Below, one piece after another: positions 17,678 to 26,533 of a stretch of DNA of 61,304 nucleotides. The DNA comes from Methanobacteriota archaeon (GTDB taxonomy: Archaea; Thermoplasmatota; Poseidoniia; Poseidoniales; Thalassarchaeaceae): assembly GCA_014239955.1 (NCBI GenBank), contig JAAZXW010000007.1:1-61304 (forward strand), read 5' to 3'. The stretch's first letter is position 1, and each line of letters starts with the position of its first letter. A model generated the notes under the pieces. The model had not been told where the DNA came from. It made no database searches and was given only the letters and a program-made list of their open reading frames with translations. The translations under genes and the position numbers were made by a program.

Positions 17678-18007
17678 ATGCCGGTTGTCACGACTATCAA
17701 GCTGACCGGCGACAACCATGGGGATGTAGACTTGGTCTGCCAGCAGATCAAGGCAATCTCAGATGAGACTGGTGTCAATCTCAGAGGTCCTATACCCCTA
17801 CCAACTCGCAGATTAGTAGTTCCTTGCAGGAAGAGCCCTGACGGAGAGGGAGCGGAGACATGGGATCACTGGGAGATGAGAGTTCACAAGCGACTACTGG
17901 AGCTAGTGACCAATACCGCAAAGGACGAGAAGTCCTTGAGGAAGGTCCTCAGAATACCTATTCCAGACTCGGTCACAATCGAACTATCTCTTCGAAACCT
18001 GAACTGA
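17678..18007 (+). CDS. rps10: Ribosomal protein S10 (uS10)
   Basis: Small-subunit protein uS10, 109 residues. GPIPLPTRRLVVPCRKSPDG and WEMRVHKRLLEL are family signatures. It lies directly downstream of EF-1 alpha, and its stop nearly abuts the convergent aminopeptidase gene (1 base between ends). Confidence 0.97.
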   Translation: MPVVTTIKLTGDNHGDVDLVCQQIKAISDETGVNLRGPIPLPTRRLVVPCRKSPDGEGAETWDHWEMRVHKRLLELVTNTAKDEKSLRKVLRIPIPDSVTIELSLRNLN

Positions 18008-18008
18008 G

Positions 18009-19355
18009 CTAGTTGAGTGCCTCATCCCTAGCCAGGGAACCCATCGGATCCCATGCTGGAAGAACGATGGGTTCGCCATCTAGCCCAGCAGTCATCTTGT
18101 CAGTCAGATAGTCCCTGGGTGCTGCAATCTCGAACATGTGCTCGTCAAACCAGTTATCGTTCATCGTGTAGAATCCCTTGGCTCCACTCTCGTCCGACCC
18201 CCAAGAGTTCTCCACCCTCCACCTTCTCGGTTTTCCATCTACCACATCCACTCCTGTGAACAGCATAGCATGAGTCATCATCGTCTGTCCGAATTTTAAT
18301 CGATCGGCTTTTTCCATACCGAACTCTATCCCATACAAACCCTTGAGATCATAAAGCTCAGCATCCCAGAGGCCTTTCTTTCGTGCCATATGCTTGCCAA
18401 CATCGCAACCCATCCACACAGGGGTACCATCCTCGAGAAGCCGCTGAGTTACCCCCTTCATCTCATCCGAGGGGACATTAAGGTATACGACGGGAGGGCC
18501 ACCAGCGACATTCTGTAGGAAATCAACAGTATATGTCTGATAGTATTCGTTCCTCGGGTCATTGACTATGCATACGTAGTTCTCCCAATCGACATCAACA
18601 TATTCATCGACGAATTCCAGTGGAGTCATTTCTCCTTTTCTGTGGAACTCGTTGTCCTTGTCTCGCCACTGCCAGTCGAACTTCTCGGGTGGTGTCCCTA
18701 GATGGATGCACAGAACCTTCCATATTTCCTTCATCCTTGATTCCTTATGCCCCCTAGCCTCTTTCTCTGAGCCACCATTATCCAAAATTCCTCTTATCTC
18801 ACTAGCAGTTGATCTCAGGATGTCCTTCAGAACCGTGTTCATCGATCTGGTGCTACTGCTACTGTGTGACTCTGGATATGCTGACATTGGAACTAGGCCA
18901 TGCTTCCTGATCAGATTCATTGCCATGTTCCATTGGCCACCATCCCCTATGGGATCGCTAAGCATGAAGTGAATGGTCCGATCGTCTACCGGTCGATCTG
19001 ATGTCTCGAGAATCACCTCTAGAAAGTGGTTCGCCCTTTCCAGCTTGTCCCAGAAGTGGATATGTGCCTGGCTAAACTCGAAGTCCTTCACATTCATCTT
19101 CTTCATTGCACCAACTCTGAATAGATTCAATGTGGCGAATAGCCAACACCGACCACTCCTCCTCTGGTTGGTGACGCTCCACTCATCCAATTTGGTGCTA
19201 AATGAAAAATCCATGTTCTGCACCAGGTCTCTTCGCAGTGTTAGTGTGGACAAGTCAGCGTTGCTGACAGCATTCTGAGCGACCTTTGCGGACGCATCAG
19301 CATCGAAAGACTTCCTGAATTTCTTAATCTGCGTGTCAGTTACTCTCTTGGCCAT
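18009..19355 (-). CDS. pepC: Aminopeptidase C / bleomycin hydrolase (peptidase C1B)
   Basis: Cytoplasmic papain-fold cysteine aminopeptidase of 448 residues, the usual length for PepC and bleomycin hydrolase. The catalytic triad is visible: Cys70 in QRRSGRCWLFA, His362 in MMTHAMLFTG and Asn383 in VENSWGSD. N-terminal MDFSFSTKLDEWSVTNQ is also conserved. The C-terminus (DPMGSLARDEALN) resembles the autoinhibitory arm that trims these enzymes to aminopeptidases. The family is mostly known from Firmicutes, Bacteroidetes and eukaryotes, so a bacterial origin is likely. Confidence 0.95.
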   Translation of the reverse strand: MAKRVTDTQIKKFRKSFDADASAKVAQNAVSNADLSTLTLRRDLVQNMDFSFSTKLDEWSVTNQRRSGRCWLFATLNLFRVGAMKKMNVKDFEFSQAHIHFWDKLERANHFLEVILETSDRPVDDRTIHFMLSDPIGDGGQWNMAMNLIRKHGLVPMSAYPESHSSSSTRSMNTVLKDILRSTASEIRGILDNGGSEKEARGHKESRMKEIWKVLCIHLGTPPEKFDWQWRDKDNEFHRKGEMTPLEFVDEYVDVDWENYVCIVNDPRNEYYQTYTVDFLQNVAGGPPVVYLNVPSDEMKGVTQRLLEDGTPVWMGCDVGKHMARKKGLWDAELYDLKGLYGIEFGMEKADRLKFGQTMMTHAMLFTGVDVVDGKPRRWRVENSWGSDESGAKGFYTMNDNWFDEHMFEIAAPRDYLTDKMTAGLDGEPIVLPAWDPMGSLARDEALN

Positions 19356-19407
19356 CGTTCAATCCTCCAACCATGTGCGGCGCTGGAGAGAGTTAGTAAT
19401 TGCCCTA

Positions 19408-20280
19408 CTATATCGGAGCAGCCTCGGCGAGACCAGCCGCGATAAGGATCTCAGCAATCATGGAAGGGCAGGTCTCAATGTCCCCCTCGGTGAGAACAAC
19501 TTCAGTCCCATCTGTCATCAGAATTGGGTCCTCGACATCCTTGAGGATCCGTATTCTGAGAAGTTCAGATACTTCCTCATTCGCCTGCTCATCGAGGGTC
19601 CTCGACTCGGAGGGCGATGCCGCGTGTTCTGGGAACTCGTCCATCTCCCTGATCCTATCCTCCTCGTCGAAGTCAGGCTCTTCCCACTCCGCCTCTTGCC
19701 TCTGTGGAGAAATGGGAGCAGGAATATCTTCGACCTCTTCACCAGAGAAATCCATGAGAGTCTCGCTAACCTCGTTCACCACCGTCTCGGAGTCCGGCTC
19801 AGAAGAACCGAGCATGGAAGACCATGACGTGGAAACTTTGTACTTCTCAGCAAGATCTTTCACTCCGTTGTAGAAAACTCTCTCAGATGGATCGTGCCTG
19901 CCCCAATCGAGTCTCTGGAATCCAACTGATCCACCATTAACCGTGTTTAGTAGATTAGATGCCACCGCGTGCCTTGTGAAAGAAGTAAGCCGAATCCTAG
20001 TCAGGTCTCTGACGCAAGTTCGGGCAACGCCGAGTCTCCTTGAGAGCAATTGGGCCTTAGCTGTCATCCCCTCATCTCTGACGGTCTCCGACAGCTCAGT
20101 TTCCATGCTTTGCAATAACTGGCTAACTGCATCCCAGAAGACCACCCCCTCAGCCATAGCAATATCAACTGGAGTGTCGCTGCTTTTCTGCTTCCGAGTG
20201 ACTTCGATTAGTGACTTATGGACTGCCTCCAACTCGTTCTTGGAAAGCCTACGGGGACCAGAATCGACTGCCATGAACAC
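19408..20280 (-). CDS. GINS complex subunit, Gins51-like
   Basis: Probable archaeal GINS subunit of the Sld5/Psf1 (Gins51) class, part of the Cdc45-MCM-GINS replicative helicase. Residues 1-150 are predominantly helical, with DLTRIRLTSFTRHA as the typical A-domain helix. An acidic low-complexity linker follows (about 165-235). The C-terminal 50 residues (LRIRILKDVEDPILMTDGTE, then VVLTEGDIETCPSMIAEILI) form the small beta-rich B domain characteristic of Gins51. The start is ATG 20280 or ATG 20274. Similarity is judged by eye, so a fold prediction would settle it. Confidence 0.7.
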   Translation of the reverse strand: MFMAVDSGPRRLSKNELEAVHKSLIEVTRKQKSSDTPVDIAMAEGVVFWDAVSQLLQSMETELSETVRDEGMTAKAQLLSRRLGVARTCVRDLTRIRLTSFTRHAVASNLLNTVNGGSVGFQRLDWGRHDPSERVFYNGVKDLAEKYKVSTSWSSMLGSSEPDSETVVNEVSETLMDFSGEEVEDIPAPISPQRQEAEWEEPDFDEEDRIREMDEFPEHAASPSESRTLDEQANEEVSELLRIRILKDVEDPILMTDGTEVVLTEGDIETCPSMIAEILIAAGLAEAAPI

Positions 20281-20351
20281 GACCTATCCAGCATCCCACG
20301 GTGGAGATACATCAACAATTCCTTGGCAAATTAACAAGACAAACCACCCGT

Positions 20352-20362
20352 GATAATAAAAT
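20352..20362 (+). promoter_or_regulatory. TATA element of tRNA-Leu
   Basis: The AT-rich element GATAATAAAAT sits 23-33 bases before the mature 5' end of tRNA-Leu, the standard archaeal TATA position for a tRNA promoter. Confidence 0.5.
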
Positions 20363-20384
20363 CCAAGTCTTCTTTCGGTAAGGT

Positions 20385-20469
20385 GCAGGTGTACCCGAGT
20401 GGTCAAAGGGGGAGGGCTCAAGATCCTCTGCATAGCGCTTCGCAGGTTCGAATCCTGCCGCCTGCACCA
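20385..20469 (+). tRNA. tRNA-Leu (anticodon CAA)
   Basis: Class II tRNA with a long variable arm. The acceptor GCAGGTG pairs with CGCCTGC with one G-U pair. The D arm begins CCCGAGTGGTC. The anticodon stem GAGGG/TCCTC encloses loop CTCAAGA with anticodon CAA. The T arm is GCAGG-TTCGAAT-CCTGC. Discriminator A and an encoded CCA (20467-20469) close the molecule. No intron is seen. It reads the UUG codon. Confidence 0.95.
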
Positions 20470-20476
20470 ACCGCAA

Positions 20477-21190
20477 CTATCCTAGTAGTGCCTTGAGAAG
20501 CTCTATAGAACCACTTTTCCCCTTTTCTTCAGTAATGCAGTCGGCAGAGGATACAACATCCGGGAAGCGATCGCTCACTGCAACCGAGAACCCCACTAGG
20601 TCGAACATCGGGAGGTCATTGGGGGCATCTCCACATGCAATCACCCTAGTCGGGTCAATCCCCCTCTGCTGCAAAGCCATTCTCAGGCCGAGAGATTTGT
20701 TCAATCCCGGACAGGCGATATGAACTGCATATCCTGTTGAGACCACTTCGAGATCAGACCACTCGCTCTCTGCAATGAGTTCCTTCATCAAATCAAATGA
20801 GTCAGTCTCACTCAGGCACCATTCAGTCTCCCTCCACCTGTTCGACTCTATTCCTCGAGGGTCCAAACCTTCGATCTTAGATGCCAACCACTCTGCTGCA
20901 TCCTTCGCCCTGGAGCCATCGGAAAGTGACTGAATATCGTGTCCCTCTATGCTATCCCAGACCATCCCACCATTCTCTGCGACAATGAAACCAGAAGCAC
21001 CGATTGCTTGCATTATGGGGGTAACGTTTGGCAGAGTCCTCCCGGAAGCCAGTGAAACAGGCATCACCTCCCTGTCAACTCTTCTTGCTAGACTTACCAG
21101 TTCGTCATGAAAGCCATCTCTATCAAGCAGAGTTCCATCAACATCGAAAACAATCATGTCCCAATCTCCAGGATTGGGTACCTCGACCAT
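20477..21190 (-). CDS. HAD-superfamily phosphatase (Cof/phosphoglycolate phosphatase-like)
   Basis: Type IIB HAD hydrolase of about 237 residues. Motif I is IVFDVDGTLLDRD, motif II SLASGRTLPNV, with lysine in GLNKSLGLRMAL (motif III region) and motif IV VIACGDAPNDLPMFDLVG. The nearest relatives by pattern are archaeal phosphoglycolate or sugar phosphatases with a C2 cap. The ATG at 21190 is favoured; the frame stays open to 21247, and an ATG at 21157 directly before IVFDVDG is another choice. It is divergent from the metal ATPase. Confidence 0.85.
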   Translation of the reverse strand: MVEVPNPGDWDMIVFDVDGTLLDRDGFHDELVSLARRVDREVMPVSLASGRTLPNVTPIMQAIGASGFIVAENGGMVWDSIEGHDIQSLSDGSRAKDAAEWLASKIEGLDPRGIESNRWRETEWCLSETDSFDLMKELIAESEWSDLEVVSTGYAVHIACPGLNKSLGLRMALQQRGIDPTRVIACGDAPNDLPMFDLVGFSVAVSDRFPDVVSSADCITEEKGKSGSIELLKALLG

Positions 21191-21214
21191 GCCTGTTGGA
21201 ATTGTCAAACGTTC

Positions 21215-23977
21215 ATGATTCCACCGACAGGACAACATCATGTTCAAGCGATACCGAATTCTGGAACAATCGTGTCAGAGGACTCGGAAGATTTCCTGAT
21301 TCTCGATGAAGAGGAAAATGATGGATCCTCAATTGAGAAAACAAGTAGCAGGATTTCATTTCCTAAGATCTCAGTTCCCAGACGTTCTACTCTTAGAAAA
21401 ACCTCTAAAGATGTAATAGAAAGTCCAAACCAGACTGAGGAAAATGGATTTACGATTTCCTTCGATGGGACTCATAATTTTGATTGGGGAATCAGGGGCA
21501 TGGACTGCCCAGACTGTGCAATGAAGGCAACTAGAGCAGTAAAACGACTTCCTGGGGTAGAGTCATGCAGAATTTCTGTTTCCGATGGAACAGTAGAGAT
21601 TTCTCAGGACATATCGAGTGGATCAATTTCACGGGCTTCCTCAGTTCTTTCCAGCCTAGGACACGAACCTGACGTGGAATGGTTCAGAGCTGTTGGTAGT
21701 TCAACAGAGGCTCGCTGCTCAGAACTAGGAGTTGACGAAAACGGACTCAGACAATGGATTCTAGATGTCCCCGGGATACTGGATACTAGGATTGATATGG
21801 ACAGAATCGATATTCAGAGAGCCAGCATCATCGATTCCGAACTCAGTCAAGCCTCAGAGCAGAAATTATCAGAGATTCTTGGCCAAGGCCATAGGCTTGA
21901 GCCAACCCGCGAGTCTGGATTCAGGAAGGATCAACTCCAACTATTATCTTCGATATTATCTATACCCTTGATTTTCTTGGTCTCGTTTTCGGAGAAATCA
22001 GATTTTTTCCCGGAAGTAATCCCCTGGATTCTTGCTTTAGGTGGAATAATTTTCGCAGGACAACACCTCTTCTTAGAGGCAATAGCCAGCCTCAAGAACC
22101 GAGTCGTAGGTTTTCAGGTATTGATTTCACTAGCTATCTTCGGTGCACTGGCACTGGGGGAGTTGGTTGAGGCACTTCTGGTCGTGGCATTGGTTGCATT
22201 TGCTTCCCACCTTGAAAACAGAGCACTGATCAAGGCCAGGGAGTCTATGCAGGGAGGCCTGGATAGACTTCCAAGAAGGGCACGAATAGTCTCCAATGAT
22301 GTCCCAAAGGAGAAAAGTAGTGAGAGGACCCTGATGGTAATCCAACCCTCTACTCAAGATTCTGCAATTATCCATTGTGCAGATGATGATCTAGTTCCTG
22401 TGGAGGCTTTGGAAGTGGGAGAACTAGTAGAGGTGAGATCAGGAGAGACGATCCCAGTTGATGGACTGATAGTCGAAGGTGAGGGGGCGATTGACAGGGC
22501 CCCGCTAACCGGGGAACCGATCCCAATCCCTGTGAAGAAGGGGGACAGGGTTGAGGCAGGGCTTCTCCTAGCAAGAGGTCCACTCGTAATCGAATCGGAG
22601 GCCGTTGGCCAGGGAACTCGTCTTTCCAGCCTCATTGATCTTGTTAGGCACTACAAGGACCAGCCTACTAGGACTCAGAGCACAATAGAGAGATTTACCC
22701 TCTTCTGGACCCCACTAGTTGTCTTCGCAGCTCCAGTAGTTGGATTCCTGAGCTATCCTGGATCGACTGAACAGGCCATACTCACCACACTCTTGCTGTG
22801 GGTCGTATCTTGCCCCTGCTCTCTTCTACTAGCATCCCCGGTGCCTCATGCAGCAGCCCTTACGACAGCCTCCTCATTCGGATTAATTGCCAGGGGCGGG
22901 GACGTCTTGGAATCTGCAGCAGATGTCCAGTTGGCACTCTTGGATAAGACTGGGACCCTAACAACCGGAAATCCAACAATCTCCAATCTATTTGTTGTAG
23001 ACGGAGAAGATGAGGGGAAGGTACTGAGAATAGCCGCCGGCCTGGAGTCCCGATCAAACCACCCTTATGCAAGAACGATTCTAGAAGAGGTTGCCAAGCG
23101 TTCCCTGGAACCTATCAGAGTCAGTGGGATAAAAGACGGCGAAGCCGGGGTTTCGGGGCAGTTAGATGGCAAAACGACTATTCTAGGAAGGGCTGATTGG
23201 CTTGCTTCAGAGGGAGTCAGCATCCCTGCTCAAATAGAAAAGGCATTAGCCGAATCAAGAGAAGCAGGAAGAGGAGCTAGTCTGTTGTCAGTAGCAAATT
23301 CGGCAGTAGCACTCATCGGCTTTACTCACGATGATGCTAGGTTCGGGGTTATTGAAGCGATCAGTGAACTTGACACTCATGGCGTCAAGGTGGAGATTCT
23401 GAGCGGAGATGAGCAATCCAGTGTCGAGGCCTTTGCTAGGTCGATTGGCATCGATCCAACGATGTGTAAGGGGGGAGTTGACCCAGAGGAGAAGGCAGCA
23501 TACGTCACTAAGAAATCATCCGAGGTGCGGACAATGATGGCTGGAGACGGTTTCAACGATGCCGGGGCTCTAGCTGCTGCTGACATCGGCGTCGCTGTGG
23601 GTAGTGGTGATCAGGTGAATCTGGATGCCGCAGATGTACTAATTCCAGGAGAAGACCCACGTGCACTTTCTCGAATGATAGGCCTTGCCAAACAAACTAG
23701 GAGGGTTGTATACGCAAATATTGCAATCTCAGTAGTGGTTACCACATTATTGGTATTTGCAGTATTGATGGGTTTCAAGATCAATCTTGCTGCAGGAATA
23801 GCACTCCATGAGGCCAGTGTCCTAATTATCATCCTGAACGGCATGTGGGTTTCAGGAACAGGTACCCAGAGGCTTTCAACTATTGTCGATTTAGGGCGTG
23901 ATCTCGTTCAAGATGTCAAGGATATCTGGTCTATTCTCACGAACAATAACTCTGAGGACAAATCAGCGACCGCTTGA
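21215..23977 (+). CDS. P1B-type heavy-metal translocating ATPase
   Basis: Integral-membrane metal pump of about 920 residues. An HMA domain has GMDCPDCAMKA (Cys98, Cys101). TM segments lie around VFLVSF and VLISLAIFGALALG, and the actuator loop has PLTGEPIPIP. The intramembrane metal motif SCPCSLLLASP is centred near residue 534, the phosphorylation site is DKTGTLTTGNP (Asp577), and the hinge is MMAGDGFNDAGALAAADIGV. The last TM pair carries ALHEASVL. CPC plus a HEAS-type TM8 does not fit one well-known specificity class, so the ion is undecided (Zn, Cd, Co or Cu). The ATG at 21215 avoids overlap with the HAD gene, but the frame is open from ATG 21107 and that extra stretch contains a degenerate zinc-ribbon-like CWNC. 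Confidence 0.9.
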   Translation: MIPPTGQHHVQAIPNSGTIVSEDSEDFLILDEEENDGSSIEKTSSRISFPKISVPRRSTLRKTSKDVIESPNQTEENGFTISFDGTHNFDWGIRGMDCPDCAMKATRAVKRLPGVESCRISVSDGTVEISQDISSGSISRASSVLSSLGHEPDVEWFRAVGSSTEARCSELGVDENGLRQWILDVPGILDTRIDMDRIDIQRASIIDSELSQASEQKLSEILGQGHRLEPTRESGFRKDQLQLLSSILSIPLIFLVSFSEKSDFFPEVIPWILALGGIIFAGQHLFLEAIASLKNRVVGFQVLISLAIFGALALGELVEALLVVALVAFASHLENRALIKARESMQGGLDRLPRRARIVSNDVPKEKSSERTLMVIQPSTQDSAIIHCADDDLVPVEALEVGELVEVRSGETIPVDGLIVEGEGAIDRAPLTGEPIPIPVKKGDRVEAGLLLARGPLVIESEAVGQGTRLSSLIDLVRHYKDQPTRTQSTIERFTLFWTPLVVFAAPVVGFLSYPGSTEQAILTTLLLWVVSCPCSLLLASPVPHAAALTTASSFGLIARGGDVLESAADVQLALLDKTGTLTTGNPTISNLFVVDGEDEGKVLRIAAGLESRSNHPYARTILEEVAKRSLEPIRVSGIKDGEAGVSGQLDGKTTILGRADWLASEGVSIPAQIEKALAESREAGRGASLLSVANSAVALIGFTHDDARFGVIEAISELDTHGVKVEILSGDEQSSVEAFARSIGIDPTMCKGGVDPEEKAAYVTKKSSEVRTMMAGDGFNDAGALAAADIGVAVGSGDQVNLDAADVLIPGEDPRALSRMIGLAKQTRRVVYANIAISVVVTTLLVFAVLMGFKINLAAGIALHEASVLIIILNGMWVSGTGTQRLSTIVDLGRDLVQDVKDIWSILTNNNSEDKSATA

Positions 23978-24002
23978 TTAAGTGATTGTATTTCCCGATA
24001 AC

Positions 24003-24392
24003 ATGGCACCTCCCGATGTCGAGTCCAAGGTCGCGCCTCCCTTGGTCAACTGCGCACAGTGCGAAGGGATGCTCCCTCAGGGCCTGGGAGAAATCGAATG
24101 CACACTCTGCGGAGCTTTGTGCCGGGTGTCCCATCAACCAACTGTGACTGCTCTCAAGGAGGAGAACGTACAGTGTCCACATTGTATGACAGCAGTTGAA
24201 GCCGGTACGGAAAAGAGGCCAGTAGACTTGTCCTGCGGAGCCTGCTCGGGAATCTTCACACTAACTAGAAAGATAGTCAAGGTGGAAGTTCAATGTCCAT
24301 CATGCGAGGCAAGTCTGAGGATTAGGCCTAGGCCCGGGAAGAGAGAACTGTCGTGCCCTGGGTGCCAGAATGCGTTCTTCGTCACATTCTAG
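24003..24392 (+). CDS. Triple zinc-ribbon protein
   Basis: A 129-residue protein made of three consecutive zinc-ribbon-like units. Each has two Cys pairs: CAQC...CTLC, CPHC...CGAC and CPSC...CPGC. Between the pairs lie short beta-strand stretches. No catalytic domain is present. It could bind nucleic acid or serve as an assembly module. The ATG at 24003 follows the metal ATPase stop by 25 bases on the same strand. Function is unknown. Confidence 0.75.
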   Translation: MAPPDVESKVAPPLVNCAQCEGMLPQGLGEIECTLCGALCRVSHQPTVTALKEENVQCPHCMTAVEAGTEKRPVDLSCGACSGIFTLTRKIVKVEVQCPSCEASLRIRPRPGKRELSCPGCQNAFFVTF

Positions 24393-24492
24393 TCCCGAGA
24401 ATACATTAGGCGTGAGAAACAGGCTTTTGTCACAAGTTTCAACCCCATTGTCTCAAATACCCCGAAAAGGGCGTCCAATTGGGGATGGGCAC

Positions 24493-25587
24493 GTGAGTGA
24501 GAGCAGGTCGGCAGACTCGAATGAGTCAGAAGGATTGGACGAACTTGATGCTTTGAGGGCCGAACATGCGCTATCTTCCACGGCAATGGGAGCTGCAGCA
24601 AGGGCTCGAGAAAGACTCGACGAAGAGTCAACCCTACGTTCTGGAATCAGGAGAGAGCGCAGAATGCGTATTTCTGAAATGACTGAGAGAGTATCAGGCA
24701 TGCAAGGTGCAATGAGGAAGGCCAACGAGATACTCTTTGAAGAGCAACTTCAGCAGATAGAGGCTGACCTCAGGGACGAGCTTGAAGATGAACTTGAGAG
24801 ACTGGAGAAGGAGGCATTAGAGAGGGAGGAAAGACTTCTCCGCGAGGAAATGCTACACCGACTTAGAAGAGAAGAGAACAGACTTCGAGATCAACTAGAT
24901 TTGGAGAGAGATCGAAGGATTGAGGCACACACATCCAGAATTAGAGACCGACTCAGAGAGGAAATGGAAGTCGAATTCTCACGGAGAAAAGCATTCCTCG
25001 GGGAGAGACTAGAGATAGAGGCTAACCAAGGAATGGAGAGAATGGAACGCAGGGTTGAGATGGATCTCAGAGAAGCAATGGAGTCCGAGGTTCATCGGAA
25101 GGCAGAGGCATTCCGACTAGAACAGGAAATAAAAATGAGAGACAGCATTGCGAAGAAGAGGCGAAAGCATGAGTCTAAGATGGAGAAGCAGCTTGAGAGC
25201 GAGAGAGAGTCACTTGAGAAGGAAATGAAGTCCGACATCAATGTCAGGACCAAGGCATTACAGGAAGAGTCCGAAAGAGCCGCCCTTGGGGAGCTAGATC
25301 GGAGGTTCAGGACAGAGAAGGAGAGCATGGAGGCAGCTCTCGGCCTCAGAAGACAAGAACTGGCACTAGAGAGTGAGGTTGAGATGGAGCAGAGGGTAGC
25401 CGATTTCGTCAAGGAGAGAGAGTCAGAGATGATGGCAAATCTCGAGAAGCAGCTTTCAAAGAGAGGAAACCTGTCAAAGAAGGACATCAAGGAGATGCTC
25501 AAGACACTAGAATCCGAAATCCGCGTTAAGATGGAAAACGCTCTTCTTAATGCAAGACACAGTGTGATGGAACAGTCTAACCCCTAG
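24493..25587 (+). CDS. Long coiled-coil protein, highly charged
   Basis: A 364-residue protein made almost entirely of Glu-, Arg-, Lys- and Leu-rich helix from about residue 25 to the end. Heptad-like patterns such as LEDELERLEKEALEREERLL and long runs of RE, EE and RR pairs indicate an extended coiled coil. No signal peptide or membrane helix is seen. The frame is open from 24370, overlapping the zinc-ribbon gene. The GTG at 24493 (VSESRSADSNES) is preferred because it has GGGGAT upstream and avoids the overlap. It is convergent with an unusual ParA-like gene; a scaffold, cytoskeletal or SMC-like partner role is only a hypothesis. Confidence 0.75.
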   Translation: MSESRSADSNESEGLDELDALRAEHALSSTAMGAAARARERLDEESTLRSGIRRERRMRISEMTERVSGMQGAMRKANEILFEEQLQQIEADLRDELEDELERLEKEALEREERLLREEMLHRLRREENRLRDQLDLERDRRIEAHTSRIRDRLREEMEVEFSRRKAFLGERLEIEANQGMERMERRVEMDLREAMESEVHRKAEAFRLEQEIKMRDSIAKKRRKHESKMEKQLESERESLEKEMKSDINVRTKALQEESERAALGELDRRFRTEKESMEAALGLRRQELALESEVEMEQRVADFVKERESEMMANLEKQLSKRGNLSKKDIKEMLKTLESEIRVKMENALLNARHSVMEQSNP

Positions 25588-25592
25588 TGAAC

Positions 25593-26495
25593 CTATGAGT
25601 CAGTTATCGCCTTCAGTCTCTCATCTGCTTCCTTGGCAAACTCCCAGTATGATTGGCTAGCCGGATTTGATTTGGTTGGCTTTTGTGCAATAACAATAGG
25701 TGCACCTTCCAGGGGCGACTCTGCGATTGCTACGGATCTGGGAATCTGCGTTTCAAACACTCTGTCACCGAAGTGCTTCCTGGCATGCGACGTAACGGTT
25801 TCGCATAACTTGCTTCTAGTCTGAACCATGGTCATAAGAATTCCCAATAGCCCAAGATCAGGATTTACTGATTTCTGCACCTCTCTAATTGCAGAGATTA
25901 GTTGACTCATCCCTTCCAATGCATAGAACTCGGCTTGTATTGGGATTAGGATACAATCTGCTGCACATAGGGAATTCACGGTAAGAAGACCAAGAGATGC
26001 AGGCGTGTCTATAATGATCACATCGAAGTGATCCATTGCCTCATTGAGGGTAAGTTTTAGCCTATTCTCTCTGCCAACTCTTGTCGCTAGATCCACTTCA
26101 ATCCCTGACAGATCCAGATCCGCTGGAAGAATCCATAGATTTCGAATTCCAATATGCTTGGGAGGGCCTCGAGTCTTCTCTGGGTTATTCTTCTTCCATG
26201 TAGCCCTCATTGATCTTGAGAGAATATCTGGTCCAAGCGTGCAATCCTCTAGTTTGAGAGAGTAATCACCTACTCCTCGGGCGAATAACTCGTTCATTGT
26301 AGGGCCAACTCTCCTCTTGTCAACACCGAACGTCGTTGCTACGTTTCCCTTGGGATCCATATCAACTAGCAGGACCTTTCTGCTACGAATTTCGTAATCT
26401 TCACTCCCCAGGGCCAGAGAAGCGGCCAGATTGACTGCAGTGGTTGTTCTCGAACATCCACCTTTGTGATTCACACAAGCTATCACTACGGCCAT
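25593..26495 (-). CDS. ParA-like ATPase with altered Walker A
   Basis: A 300-residue member of the ParA/Soj superfamily. MAVVIACVNHKGGCSRTTT aligns with the deviant Walker A KGGVGKTT, but the P-loop Gly is Ser and the invariant Lys is Arg (KGGCSRTT). The first signature lysine is kept. LLVDMDPKGNVATTFG, IIDTPASLGLLTVNSLCAAD and the C-terminal TQIPRSVAIAESPLEGAP are otherwise well preserved. The replaced lysine may reduce or change ATP hydrolysis. It lies convergent to the coiled-coil gene and 38 bases downstream of moxR. It could bind cargo through the coiled-coil neighbour. Confidence 0.88.
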   Translation of the reverse strand: MAVVIACVNHKGGCSRTTTAVNLAASLALGSEDYEIRSRKVLLVDMDPKGNVATTFGVDKRRVGPTMNELFARGVGDYSLKLEDCTLGPDILSRSMRATWKKNNPEKTRGPPKHIGIRNLWILPADLDLSGIEVDLATRVGRENRLKLTLNEAMDHFDVIIIDTPASLGLLTVNSLCAADCILIPIQAEFYALEGMSQLISAIREVQKSVNPDLGLLGILMTMVQTRSKLCETVTSHARKHFGDRVFETQIPRSVAIAESPLEGAPIVIAQKPTKSNPASQSYWEFAKEADERLKAITDS

Positions 26496-26533
26496 GTTGG
26501 TGAGTATGGCATTCGGTTAATTGGGATTCCCGA

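Noticed and set aside
24370-24492. Upstream part of the coiled-coil frame
   Set aside because: It overlaps the zinc-ribbon gene end. A GTG at 24493 with a nearby ribosome binding site gives a simpler layout.
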